41,828 bases of DNA from a virus: the IMG/VR virus record IMGVR_UViG_3300025652_000157, positions 1 through 41,828 of that record. One strand, given 5' to 3'. Numbering within the stretch: the stretch's first letter is position 1; every line of letters starts with the position of its first letter. Under the pieces are notes generated by a model that made no database searches, was not told the origin of the DNA, and saw only the letters and a list, made by a program, of their open reading frames with translations. Positions 16,436 through 25,900 of this stretch are shown here, piece by piece. A program made the position numbers and the translations under genes.

Positions 16436-16546
16436 ATGGTCACTACAAAGAACATAACAGCGGAGAAAGGCACCCCCAAGAAGATCAAACGATTACGAAA
16501 CGGGAATCCCCGTATCGGGAGGAAGACCAATGAAAAAACTAATTGA
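16436..16546 (+). CDS. Possible 36-residue basic peptide gene
   Basis: An ATG 6 bp after the previous stop opens 36 codons rich in Lys, Arg and Asn, with no hydrophobic segment. It ends inside the start of the next gene (17-bp overlap). The Shine-Dalgarno (AGGG) is weak. It fills an otherwise empty 100-bp gap, which favours a real gene, but a leader for the next gene is also possible. Confidence 0.45.
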   Translation: MVTTKNITAEKGTPKKIKRLRNGNPRIGRKTNEKTN

Positions 16547-16721
16547 CGACATCAGCGGGTATACATTCACATACCGTGCTGGGATACCACACAGACACCA
16601 AGCCGTGGCATCTGCTGTACGGTACGACTGGTCGCGACCCAAGCTCTTAGAACCGCAGGCCAAAGCGATCTTCCACTTGATGGTGGGCGTCGACGTCCAA
16701 CCGATGATCTTGGAGAATTAA
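16530..16721 (+). CDS. Small hypothetical protein
   Basis: 63 residues, preceded by a strong GGGAGGAAG Shine-Dalgarno. It contains several aromatic residues and His (YTFTYRAGIPHRHQAVASAV) but no CxxC or other recognised motif. It is soluble and of mixed structure. It lies in a row of small genes between the primase-helicase and the dUTPase, 2 bp before the membrane protein gene. Function unknown. Confidence 0.7.
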   Translation: MKKLIDDISGYTFTYRAGIPHRHQAVASAVRYDWSRPKLLEPQAKAIFHLMVGVDVQPMILEN

Positions 16722-16723
16722 AC

Positions 16724-16921
16724 ATGACAATATTACAAATTATGATCATGCTGTCGGTAATGATGTTCTGTGGTCAGGTCGCCTTTAACATGCTGATCGA
16801 GGAAATGAAATGGTACTGGGCAGTCTATACCGCCTTGATGACTTACACCTTTGTTGTGTTATTGCTGGCAGTGCTGGCGAACATCGACACCATATTTCCT
16901 CAAGTTCTTCTCAAGGTGTAG
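16724..16921 (+). CDS. Small membrane protein with two transmembrane segments
   Basis: 65 residues with two hydrophobic segments: about 3-22 (ILQIMIMLSVMMFCGQVAF) and about 33-55 (VYTALMTYTFVVLLLAVLA). A charged loop, EEMKWYW, separates them. GGAGA precedes the start. It would sit in the host inner membrane. Its place among early genes, away from the lysis cassette, argues against it being the main holin; superinfection exclusion is a possibility from context only. Confidence 0.75.
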   Translation: MTILQIMIMLSVMMFCGQVAFNMLIEEMKWYWAVYTALMTYTFVVLLLAVLANIDTIFPQVLLKV

Positions 16922-16924
16922 ACG

Positions 16925-17353
16925 ATGATCAAGTTCAAACGTTTAACAGATACAGCAGTAATACCAAAACGTACCACCGCAGGAGCCGCAGGGTTCGACA
17001 TCTACTCAGACCAAGACCTCTCCCGAGTTCACTTCGGGCAAGTAGCGAGCATCAGTACTGGCATCGCAGTTGCCGTACCAGATGGGTTCGTTGGTCTGAT
17101 CAAACCACGCAGTGGACTGGCTGTTAGCCGAGGCGTGGACACCATGGCAGGTGTAATTGATTCAGATTACCGTGGCGAGATCCGCGTTGTGATGACGGTT
17201 CACAGTACAGACATCGTGCCGTTTAGAGTTGAGCGCGGTGAGCGTATCGCACAGTTAATTGTAGTGCCGGCAATGCTGGTCTCGACTGAGGTGAAGGAGC
17301 TGGACGACACCACACGGGGCAAGAAAGGTTTTGGTTCAACGGGGGTCAACTAA
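16925..17353 (+). CDS. dut: dUTP diphosphatase (dUTPase)
   Basis: This 142-residue trimeric-type dUTPase has all five motifs: 1 AGFDIYS (22-28), 2 PRSGLAVSRG (61-70), 3 GVIDSDYRGE (76-85), 4 RGERIAQLIV (104-113) and 5 RGKKGFGSTG (131-140). It hydrolyses dUTP to dUMP and pyrophosphate, keeping uracil out of phage DNA and feeding dTMP synthesis. The length is normal for the family and the glycine-rich C-terminal arm is complete. It starts 3 bp after the membrane protein gene. Its stop overlaps the next ATG (TAATG). Confidence 0.98.
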   Translation: MIKFKRLTDTAVIPKRTTAGAAGFDIYSDQDLSRVHFGQVASISTGIAVAVPDGFVGLIKPRSGLAVSRGVDTMAGVIDSDYRGEIRVVMTVHSTDIVPFRVERGERIAQLIVVPAMLVSTEVKELDDTTRGKKGFGSTGVN

Positions 17354-17556
17354 TGGCCCGAGCAGCCCCACTCAAAGCCCGGTGTTACAGCTGTGGCAAA
17401 ATCGTAGCAGCACCCCTGTACCTCAACCACAAAAGCGGCAAGCGCCACAGCAGCTGCATACCGTGCGAAGATAAGTACAGGCAGATCACAGCGTGCAGCG
17501 AAATAGACCGACCCGATTATTCGAAACTAAACTCACTATGGAGAGTAACAACATGA
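17353..17556 (+). CDS. Small putative zinc-finger protein
   Basis: 67 residues, coupled to dut by TAATG. CYSCGK (Cys 11 and 14) and CIPCED (Cys 35 and 38) form a two-CxxC zinc ribbon-like pair, with basic residues between them (HKSGKRHSSC). Small phage proteins of this kind often bind nucleic acid or host RNA polymerase; no specific partner can be named. The 3' end overlaps the next ATG by 4 bp. Confidence 0.75.
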   Translation: MARAAPLKARCYSCGKIVAAPLYLNHKSGKRHSSCIPCEDKYRQITACSEIDRPDYSKLNSLWRVTT

Positions 17557-17798
17557 ACTACGCAAAGGTAACACCTGATAGTTTACGGTCCGATGCAGAG
17601 AAAATGTACGCTCGTGCAGATGCGCTAGAGCAGAAGCTAAAGTTCTTCGATGGTAAAATCTGCGAACTGTGCGGTGGAACAAAGCGCCACACAAGAAGCG
17701 CACGTTGCGTGAATACCCGAGACCACATCGACAATTCTTTGCTTGTAGAAGATCTACGGCATCCCCGAACAGATCAGCTCAGCACGAGGAAGTGGTAG
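17553..17798 (+). CDS. Small Cys-containing protein at the end of the left arm
   Basis: 81 residues. The frame extends upstream, but the ATG at 17553 is preceded by GGAGAG and overlaps the previous gene by only 4 bp, so I choose it. An N-terminal helix (SLRSDAEKMYARADALEQKL) precedes a CELCGGTKRHTRSARC segment that could bind zinc with the CxxC plus a later Cys/His. It is the last plus-strand gene and converges on the integrase with 14 bp between stops. Function unknown. Confidence 0.72.
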   Translation: MNYAKVTPDSLRSDAEKMYARADALEQKLKFFDGKICELCGGTKRHTRSARCVNTRDHIDNSLLVEDLRHPRTDQLSTRKW

Positions 17799-17812
17799 CA
17801 TGACGCCGCTCC

Positions 17813-18817
17813 CTAGAGGTGAAGACTAGAAACCATGTCTGACATGTGGTTGGGCGCAAGATGCGCGTATTGCTCTGTTACGGCGATACTCTTGTGCCCC
17901 GCCAGTACCTGCACTGTGCGCAACGGAATGCCTTGCATCACTAAGTGACTAATGAATGTATGACGTAATTCGTGAGGCACTGCATCAAACCCCGCCTTAT
18001 CGCACGCCTTCTTAAAGTACCTCCTCAACGTAGTGATATTTACCCTCGGCAACACGTAACCGTCGTTGCGACCCCTCAACTCCGCCAACGCAGATCGACA
18101 TCCCGGTGATACTGGTATGTCCCGCCACTGGCGCGTCTTTGTCATATGTTCCTGACTCGATACAACCCTCACCCTCTCAGCATTAACCCTCGTCCATTTT
18201 AGGTTCATAGCTTCCCCGATCCGCATACCCGTGTTGGCCATTAGCTGCCAGATCGCAGCAGTCTCAGGGTCAGCGGTGTACAGCGCGTTTAGCTGTTCTT
18301 TCGTGAGGTACCCGCGTGCGTTAGCATCCAAGTTCTGGAACATTTTGACTGGAGCGATCGTGTTCCTAGGTATAACTCCCCACTCGACCGCTTTGTTTAC
18401 CAGCGCCTTGAGCTTCTTTAGCTCTGAGTTAACAGTGAGTCGTGTTCGTGGGCGCTTGGACAAGTGCCCCATAGATCCGTTGCGTTTGTGTTTCCACAGC
18501 TCTACCTGTTGGGGATCTAGGCTGGCGAGGCGCATGTGGCCGAACGAAGGTAGCAAGGTCGAGTCGAAGTAATAGCGCATTCCTTTCTCAGCCCACGGGT
18601 ACTCTCCACGGTGCCACAAAAGGTACTGTACGCTGAACTCTGCCACGGTGCAGTTAGACTGGGCGACGGACACACCGGTCCGCGTCTCCAGCTCTTTAGC
18701 TGACTTGGCTATCAGCGCTTCCTTCTTTACGGTGGTGCGCAGAGACTCATTGTGGCGTTCCCCGTCGAGGCTCCACTGAATCCAGTAGACTTTCCCGCGT
18801 CTGTATATACTCGCCAT
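17813..18817 (-). CDS. int: Tyrosine recombinase / phage integrase
   Basis: 334 residues. The N-terminal SAM-like DNA-binding region is about 1-160. The C-terminal catalytic domain has R199 (NTGMRIGEA), K227 (MTKTRQW), H282-x-x-R285 (HELRHTF), H308 (GHKSI) and the nucleophile Y317 (TEQYAHL). All residues needed for site-specific strand exchange are present, so it should be active in integrating phage DNA at an attachment site. It marks the phage as temperate or derived from one. Its upstream region (18818-19080) carries an operator-like palindrome and probably attP. Confidence 0.97.
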   Translation of the reverse strand: MASIYRRGKVYWIQWSLDGERHNESLRTTVKKEALIAKSAKELETRTGVSVAQSNCTVAEFSVQYLLWHRGEYPWAEKGMRYYFDSTLLPSFGHMRLASLDPQQVELWKHKRNGSMGHLSKRPRTRLTVNSELKKLKALVNKAVEWGVIPRNTIAPVKMFQNLDANARGYLTKEQLNALYTADPETAAIWQLMANTGMRIGEAMNLKWTRVNAERVRVVSSQEHMTKTRQWRDIPVSPGCRSALAELRGRNDGYVLPRVNITTLRRYFKKACDKAGFDAVPHELRHTFISHLVMQGIPLRTVQVLAGHKSIAVTEQYAHLAPNHMSDMVSSLHL

Positions 18818-18855
18818 AGCTAAAACCCGCCTGCATCAAACTGAAGTAAGATGTA

Positions 18856-18884
18856 GTCGTACAGGTACATACACCTGTGTTCAA
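18856..18884 (-). promoter_or_regulatory. Candidate integrase promoter with embedded operator palindrome
   Basis: On the minus strand, TTGAAC (18884-18879), a 17-bp spacer and TACGAC (18861-18856) form a weak promoter about 40 bp before the integrase ATG. The spacer is filled by the inverted repeat ACAGGT-N6-ACCTGT (18861-18878). A repressor bound there would block the promoter. The half-site TGTACCTGT recurs in two other intergenic regions. Confidence 0.4.
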
Positions 18885-18954
18885 GTAGTTTCACCTGAGA
18901 AAGCTACAGTTTGACTATCTGTTAACTAGCTAGAAATTAAACAGAAATTATTTG

Positions 18955-18990
18955 AAAAAAAAGCTGCTGCTTATCTCGCTGAGTTGCAGT
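18955..18990 (-). terminator. Weak terminator-like hairpin after the phosphoesterase gene
   Basis: On the minus strand, a short imperfect hairpin (CTGC...GCAG) within 18963-18990 is followed by eight T residues (18962-18955). It lies about 90 bp beyond the phosphoesterase stop. The stem is weak (4-5 bp), so the call rests mainly on the T-run. Confidence 0.35.
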
Positions 18991-19080
18991 GGGTATAAAT
19001 AGGTTAATTAAAACGGATACTTACCGAACCGCTATTTGGGAATGTAGTAAAACTGTAGTCAAAATAAATATTGTGCGCTC

Positions 19081-19860
19081 CTACCTGTAGTTCTTCAGAA
19101 GGTAGTCGAGAGACACAAAACAGGGGTCGTATTGCCCATCTTTCACCTCGTTCTTGACTACTACGCCGCGCCAGTGCTGTTTGTTACCTTGCAACCCCAT
19201 GAAGCCCTCGTCGTGCATATAGAACGCACCAGCTTGCAAACCATGCAGCCTGCGACCTGATCCGGTATAAGCTATGCCGTACTGGAGCATCTGGTTATGA
19301 CCATTCGAGAAGCTCTGCTTCATGTTGTTGAGCTTTGACTGAATGGTGCCACCCATTGGGTTGCCCATCGGGCTATTTGGATTCTTGTGATAGTGCGAGT
19401 ACAGCACGCCATCAATCTCGACATGATGCAAGAACGGGTGAACAGTCCAGCCATACTCTTCATAGCCGAGATCGCTCATGCTCATCAGACCCTCAAGTTT
19501 CACCGGGTCGTCATTAATTGTTCTCTGGATGCGATACTCGTGGTTGCCAAGCGTGAGGTCCATCCGCGGCTTGTACAGGGCTTTCTTGTTGCGCTTCTGC
19601 ATATTGTTGTAGCGAACCATGGGCTCTAGCAGTATTTCCATGCCAAGCCTTGAGGACTCGATGTCGTCTCGGTATCGCATGTTCTCGAAATATTTGGAGC
19701 CGGTCTTCTCGTAACTAGACAGCGACGGCATATCGGCATGGTCACCAATGTGGATAATCACATCTGGCTTTTTCTCTACTATGTAGTTGCCTAGCGCGCG
19801 GAGATGGTCGAGCGGCACGCCTTTCTTAACTTGAGTATCTGGAATAAACAAATGTCGCAT
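19081..19860 (-). CDS. Calcineurin-like metallophosphoesterase
   Basis: This 259-residue protein has the binuclear metallophosphoesterase motifs: PDTQ (D8), IGDHAD (D40, H41), GNHEYR (N106, H107) and SHYHKN (H156, H158). This family hydrolyses phosphoesters of nucleotides, nucleic acids or proteins with two metal ions. Phage members are often of unknown substrate. It sits alone after the late-operon terminator (19918-19951), so it either has its own promoter or relies on read-through. It is cytoplasmic, with no signal peptide. Confidence 0.88.
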   Translation of the reverse strand: MRHLFIPDTQVKKGVPLDHLRALGNYIVEKKPDVIIHIGDHADMPSLSSYEKTGSKYFENMRYRDDIESSRLGMEILLEPMVRYNNMQKRNKKALYKPRMDLTLGNHEYRIQRTINDDPVKLEGLMSMSDLGYEEYGWTVHPFLHHVEIDGVLYSHYHKNPNSPMGNPMGGTIQSKLNNMKQSFSNGHNQMLQYGIAYTGSGRRLHGLQAGAFYMHDEGFMGLQGNKQHWRGVVVKNEVKDGQYDPCFVSLDYLLKNYR

Positions 19861-19917
19861 TAGTCATACCCTGAGTGTGAATTTAGCTAACAACTTGATA
19901 CTACACGATTTTCGTAC

Positions 19918-19951
19918 AAAAAAAAGCCTAGCCCAATGGATAAGGCTAGGC
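19918..19951 (-). terminator. Rho-independent terminator of the late operon
   Basis: On the minus strand, GCCTAGCC (19951-19944), a 10-nt loop and GGCTAGGC (19933-19926) form a perfect 8-bp stem followed directly by eight T residues (19925-19918). It lies about 45 bp after the stop of the giant late gene, so it is placed to end the late transcript before the phosphoesterase gene. Confidence 0.9.
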
Positions 19952-19994
19952 GAAAGGGGCGCTAAGGGAATAAGTTAACGCCCGAGGAGAGACA

Positions 19995-22900
19995 TTACTC
20001 GAACCGGCTGGCAGCACCTCGCTCCCGCCGCCGCTGAGCGAAAGGCGCTTTGATTAGATCGGATATGGACTGGCGTCGCAGCGCTTTGCTGTCATTCCCG
20101 AAAGACCCCCGAAGTCTGTCCTTGTGACCCTGCAAGGTTCGCCACTCGCGTTTAAGTCTCAGCTTAGCCCTAGGGTCGCCAGACTGGTGAGCGTCTATGT
20201 ACTCACGTCGTATACGGCCCGTCTCAGTGCTAAAGTGCTGGCTGATTTCGTACTGCTGGCTCCGAGTGTACTTTATGTTTTCGACAAGGCTGACAGGAAT
20301 GCCCAGCGCGTTAACAAGCAGTGGAACCATACCTGACGCTCTCATTTCTTCTGGGGTAACCACGATGTCGCCGTTCTTAAACGACATGCCTTCGGTAGCA
20401 AGTCTGTAGGACTCCAGTGGCTTGCGTAAACCTTTTGGCACAAAGTGCTCGATGGCTTTTGACACATCCCCATTCGCTGCGTACTCGGCGGAGCGCAAGA
20501 AGTTCAGCATCGTGGTACCAGAGGGGCCAGCAGCTAGGTTAAAGACAATATCTTTAAGGGCATCTTCAGTTGGCTCGATTTCCGTGTACGGGAAAGGTTT
20601 GAAGATGTTGTCTTGGCTAAGTTTGGTAGACATGTCTATGCCGATCGCACTGAACCCACCTCGAGCAAGAACCTCGCCGAATTTCCCCGGAACGTTCTCG
20701 CGGATAAAACGCTCAAGATCTTGGGGCTCGTCTTCCTCAGGAGAGACCAGATTCGCCAGCCAAAAGTACGTCGCCGAAATACTCGATACCAACGGGATTC
20801 CCGTTAGACCCCCCATTATACCAGCGTGGGTGAGCATGTACCCTAGCGTTCGCTTACCCGCAGCCCTTACCTCGGGAGACTCACCTGTAAACGCCATCTG
20901 AAAACTCTTGACGTAGTTCGCCGCCATTAAGAACTGGTACTTTCGGTACTGAACTGTCAGCTTAGGAAGCTTCTTGAGCAGCAGTGGAGCGTCAAGCGCA
21001 CCAAAGTTACCCTGCGTGTCTTCCACGATCGCGGTCGCGTACTCCACTGGCGTCATGTCGAACCGTGCAGGGACTGAAGGTTTTGCCAGTGCCATGTCGT
21101 ACGCTGCAACGGCTGAGGATATACGGTTTTGAGCCTCTACGAAACGGGCTGTTTGGTACAACTTGTGGGTAATCTTGCCAGCAACATCTCCCGCGGCGTT
21201 AAGGCCCTCATAGCCTGTGTTGAACCGCTCGAACGAGGCCAAGTCTTCTTCCATACCTACGTCTAGAAGGCCCCGCAGTTGGAGTTCTTTCAGCAGCGCT
21301 CGGTACTTTTCAGGCGTTTTTTCGACGTCGATCTCAGTCTCGAGATCCTTCGTCATCCTAATGGCCCCATTTGCCACTGTGTAGCCGTCTAGCAAGCTTT
21401 TCCAAGCGCCAGAGTAGCTGTTAAAGTGCCCGGCAAGGAACGGGACCGTAACCGCGGCGGGCTGGGTAGCGTTCGTTACGTGGTAGCCAATGCTCGATGT
21501 CAGCATCCAGACAGAGTTCCCAGCCGCTATACGGTTTTGTATGCTCTGGAATGTCGACTGCTTGTAGACCAGCGAGTCTTTGTAGTGAGCAGCCATCATG
21601 TTGTACATGGGCATGAGTTCTGTTTCGTTTTTGCGAGCTGCCTTGAGGGTCGCCGCCAGAGCCATGTTGACTTCAGCACCGTGCTCCATAGTGGAGATCA
21701 TCGCCGATTCAGCGCTTGCGTGAGACAGGAACGAACGGATCATGTTCTTTTCGTAACCCGCGCGGTTCTTACGCTTGGCCCCGGACATTCGAGCGTCGCG
21801 CTGATCTAGCGAGTCAAAGTACATGTCGCGCACTAAGTCGGAAAAAGCTGCCTTAGACGCTGGGTCTATCTGAGATTTGTCCGCGGCGCTCAGAGCCCCA
21901 AGCACTTTCTGGAACACTTCAGCGTTTGGTGTGCGGTCTTCCATTACGTCGTTAGCACGCTGTGACGCGCTTGCGTACGCGTAGGTCTTAGCGTTCTCGT
22001 TCCTGAACTTCTTCGCCAATCCCATGGTGTCAAAGAAACTGACCACGTAGTTATCTCCGTCGGACTTTAACTCTTCCACCGTCTTGCGTGTCGCTGGGCT
22101 GGATTCAGCCGTGTCGAGCGCCTCTGCGTCAAGTAACGCTTGGGACTTCAGTACCGTAGCATACTTACCAAAACGCTTCAGTGGGGCATAGGGACCGTCA
22201 AGGGCCTCAGCACTAAAGAAGGTCTTTGGAATACCCATCTCTTTGGCGATTGCCAGCTTGCGCAGACGCATGTTTTCACCGTGCTGGAACATGTCCCGCA
22301 CCAACTTCTGCTCAACAGGTGCTAACCGGTTGTAGGCTCGCTCCATGATAGCGTCTGTTTTAATAACGCGCGGGTCTCCGTTCTTGTCAGTAAACTGAGG
22401 GTTGTAGCCCCACTTCTGGAAGTAGGTGGACTTACTGACAAAGTCGTTGACGACTACTAAGCGCTCACCCGTTAGGTTTCGAGCGTCGATCGCTATGGCC
22501 TCTACCTGACGACGGATGTCTTGGCGTGTCTTGTCTGACTCTTTAACAGCTTGGTACCACACCCCAGCTTCGGGCAACCGTCCTTTAATCCTACGGATAA
22601 ACTGGTGAACGAACTCTAGCGAACGAGCGGCTTTTGAAAAAAGCTCAGTAGAGTCATTCACAAACTGCTCAGCTTTAGGTCCAAACACCTCGCCTGCCTT
22701 TTGGGCGTAGCGCCCGGTGTTTGCGCGCCCCTCAGGTGTTGGCTCCATAGACCCCTTCATTGCGTCAGACTGGAGGTCGACGTTATCGTTAAGCGGGTCT
22801 CGCAGGGCAGCGCCTTTGACTTGGCTCAAGTAATTCACAAACTCGGATGACGGCAGGTACTTCTTGTTTGCCACCTTGGCGTAAAAGCTTTTCATGGCTT

Positions 22901-25900
22901 TGCCGAGGCGAGAGAAGAACTTCTCGACAACCGTTAGTGGAACCTTTTGCGTTGTTGCCCAACGTGATACTTGGTCGGCGTACCATTCGCTGAACGACTT
23001 CCAGTAGGGCTGCGCTTGGTGCGCCATAAGATCTTCACCGACCTTAGTGGTTTTACCCGTCTTCCGAGCGCGTAGAGCTTCAACCAAAGCTTTAGCGGTT
23101 CCGCCTTTCTGTTCTGCCAGCCAAGCCTTGTGCGCGTCGTAAAGTTCCCCCTTCAGGCTTGCTGGGGCAGAGTCAAACGCTTCCTTCTGGTGTATATGAC
23201 CCATCTCATGGGCGAGAGTCTCCAGTGTGGCAGCTTTGTCAGGTTGGTCGTCAAAGATAATGTAGTGAGTGCCGTCAGCCATACGACGCGTAGATCCACG
23301 CTCATTGCTGTCTAGCGTGCCAGAGCCAACGGCCCGTAGTGGACCTGTAAAGTTAAGCTTGTTGGCCTTCGCGTCGCTAAGGGTTGTGATGTACACCTCG
23401 GACTCAAGCCCGAGCAACTCTTTCCAACCGCGCGCGATACCCTGCAATTCGGGAGACGTATTCTCGGAGAATGCTAAGCCGTTCTCATAAGTGACAAACG
23501 GTGTTTCTGCGTGAACTCTCTGCGCTTCCGTTTCCACGGCGGTCTTAGCGGCTACAAGCTCCGCCTTTTGGCTAGGGGTAAAGACGTTGCCTGTGTAGCT
23601 CTCAACGTCCACTTTGGTGTACGTATCGTTTTTAGCGGCGGCGTATACTGGAGCCCCCGAGATGTTGCTGTACCCGCGAACAAGAGACAGCTCACCATTC
23701 TGGTAAACGACTTCACCACCCAACCGCTCTGCTATGGCGTCCGCGCTGTTAACTTGAGCGACTGACCCTTCTCGCTTCTTAGGTGCCTTGGCTTCCACAG
23801 TGGGAGTAGGCTCTACTTCCGCGGGGGTTGTTCTTTCGATTTTTAGTTGCTCGCTTGGCTCCCAGAAGATTTCTACGTTATGGGGCGCTTTACCTGTAAA
23901 CGTACCGCCGACGTGGCGGTATCCTTCGAACCCTGCGTTCTCTAGCGTTCTACGGAAGCTCTCCATACTATCTTGTATAGCATCTGCTGTTTCCATGTCG
24001 TCGGTCATAGTGCTGCGCAGGTAGTCTAAAGCGTCGCGCACTGTCGACGTTGCAGGTAAATCTTGCGCTTCATCCGCTTTAAATACTCTTGACTGACTGA
24101 ACCACCCGAGTACTTGGGGGGTCAAGGGCTGTTCTAAGTCAAACAGGTTAGCGTCTTTTAGCTTTGTAACTTTGTACACTACCGGCGATTTAGGCCCTTT
24201 TCCTCTGCCCGCGTTTGAGTACCCTGTAGCTATGTCAGCAGCGTCCGTTGTGTAAAACCCTTGCCCGTATATGTTCACCGGTCCGTAAGAGCTGTCATCT
24301 AGGGAAGTGACTTCTCTGGATGACCCATGGTACTGAGTACCTTGGCCGCGTGTGTCTCCAGCAGGTGTCTTGGCCTCCACAGTGGGAGTAGGCTTAGTGT
24401 CAACCACTGGAGCTGCCACTGTGGGTTTAACCACCCGGCGCTTCTTCTTCGTTGTAACTGCTACGCTGGCAGAGCGCTCCTTAAACTGTTCAGCGGTTAA
24501 CTGCGTGGGGTTCTCTTCCCCGTCAGCACGCTCTTCGCTTTGCTCAGGTCTAGCCCCTTCTTCTCGTACTCCTCCACTAACAGGAGCAGTCTCTTCCGGG
24601 TCTGCTTGGCCTGCAATTTGTCCGACTGGGTCGGGGCTTTGACGTTTGGCATTTTGTGTATCCTTTATAAAGTCGGCACGGATAAAGTCGTACTCTTGAC
24701 CTAAGGCGTCTAGGTCAAGGTCTCCTGAGTTATAGTCTGTGGTGAACGCGAACCACTCAAGGCGAGAGCCCGCATCCATAGACTCGAAGGGGACACGGTC
24801 CGCTTCATTTTCTACATCAGACTCAAACCCGTTGTTCCATAGGTCGACCGCAACTTTGTACTTACGGTCTTTCTTCATAGCCGCATCAAACTCAGCCCGA
24901 ATAGCAGCTCTCTGCGCCGCGGTCTGGGCAGTGGGAGCTGTCTCTTGTTTCTGCGTCCATGCTTTTGTTTCGTCGTCTACACCTTCGTAGGCCGAAGTTT
25001 TCGAGGTACTCATCTCACCGTCAGGCGCTAGGCTGTTCATATCTAGCGTAGCGTCATCGCCGTCACCTTCGCTGTCGTCCTCAGTCCCGTCATACTCTAT
25101 CGCATTTTGGATGCGCGTGTCAGCCAACTGCTGCTTAATAGCAGTAGGATCGCCCACCCCCTTGGTGTCAACAGACCCGTAGAACTTGGCGATCTTCTCC
25201 TTTATTCGTTTGATGTTCGTACTAGCGTGGTTTTCTTTGATACCAGTTAGCGCCGCAATTTTCTTACTTTCCCACGTGGTGGTCCTACCGTCGGGGGCCG
25301 TAGACGACACCGAGGCTTGGTCGTTGTCTCTGAATGCCTTGAGGATAACGTCGTAGACTTTCTCTTCGTTCCTAGACAGTCCTAGATCCGTAGCTAGGGG
25401 AAGACCCGGCACAGCAGGATCTACCGCGGTCGGCTCGGGCTCAACCACTGGGGCTGGTTGCGTTGGTGTGGCAGCCTGCTCGGTCTCAACCACGTCTGTC
25501 AGTACAGGAACATTGTCATCAACCACGTCTGTCAGTACAGGAACATTGTCATCAACCGCGGGGGCTGTGGAAGTCTCGGCCACAGCAGCTTCAACGCCTG
25601 CTTGGAACTCAAACAATGTGCCGTTGTATAACACAGCAGCCAACTCAGGCCGTTCGTTACGCCAGTTCGCTCCAAGTTGTTCGTTGGCGAAGGCTTCGGC
25701 TTGCCCGGTTAACCCTTTAGGGCCTTCAAGCTCCGCTTTGTCAGCTACGGTCTTGTCAAGCATTGTCTCGAAACGCGACTTCTTCCCTTTGCCACGGGAG
25801 GAGGTGCCTTTACCATCCGAAATCAGCGATGACAGCTCTGGGTTATCTATTTCCCACGTGGGGCCAAGTGCCGCTTCGGCTTTCGCGATGAGCTGCGCTT

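Larger units (their letters stand above)
18818..19080. other. Intergenic region behind integrase, candidate attP region
   Basis: This 263-bp AT-rich stretch has no gene and is the largest gap in the window. It holds a palindrome at 18861-18878, an A8 run with a weak hairpin (18955-18990) and short repeats around GTTAAC (about 18921). Integrase genes usually lie next to attP, so the core site is expected here. I cannot identify the core without the host attB. Confidence 0.4.

Noticed and set aside
17831-17851. Palindromic sequence near the integrase 3' end as a bidirectional terminator
   Set aside because: It lies within the integrase coding sequence, has no workable loop or T-run, and is more likely a chance palindrome.
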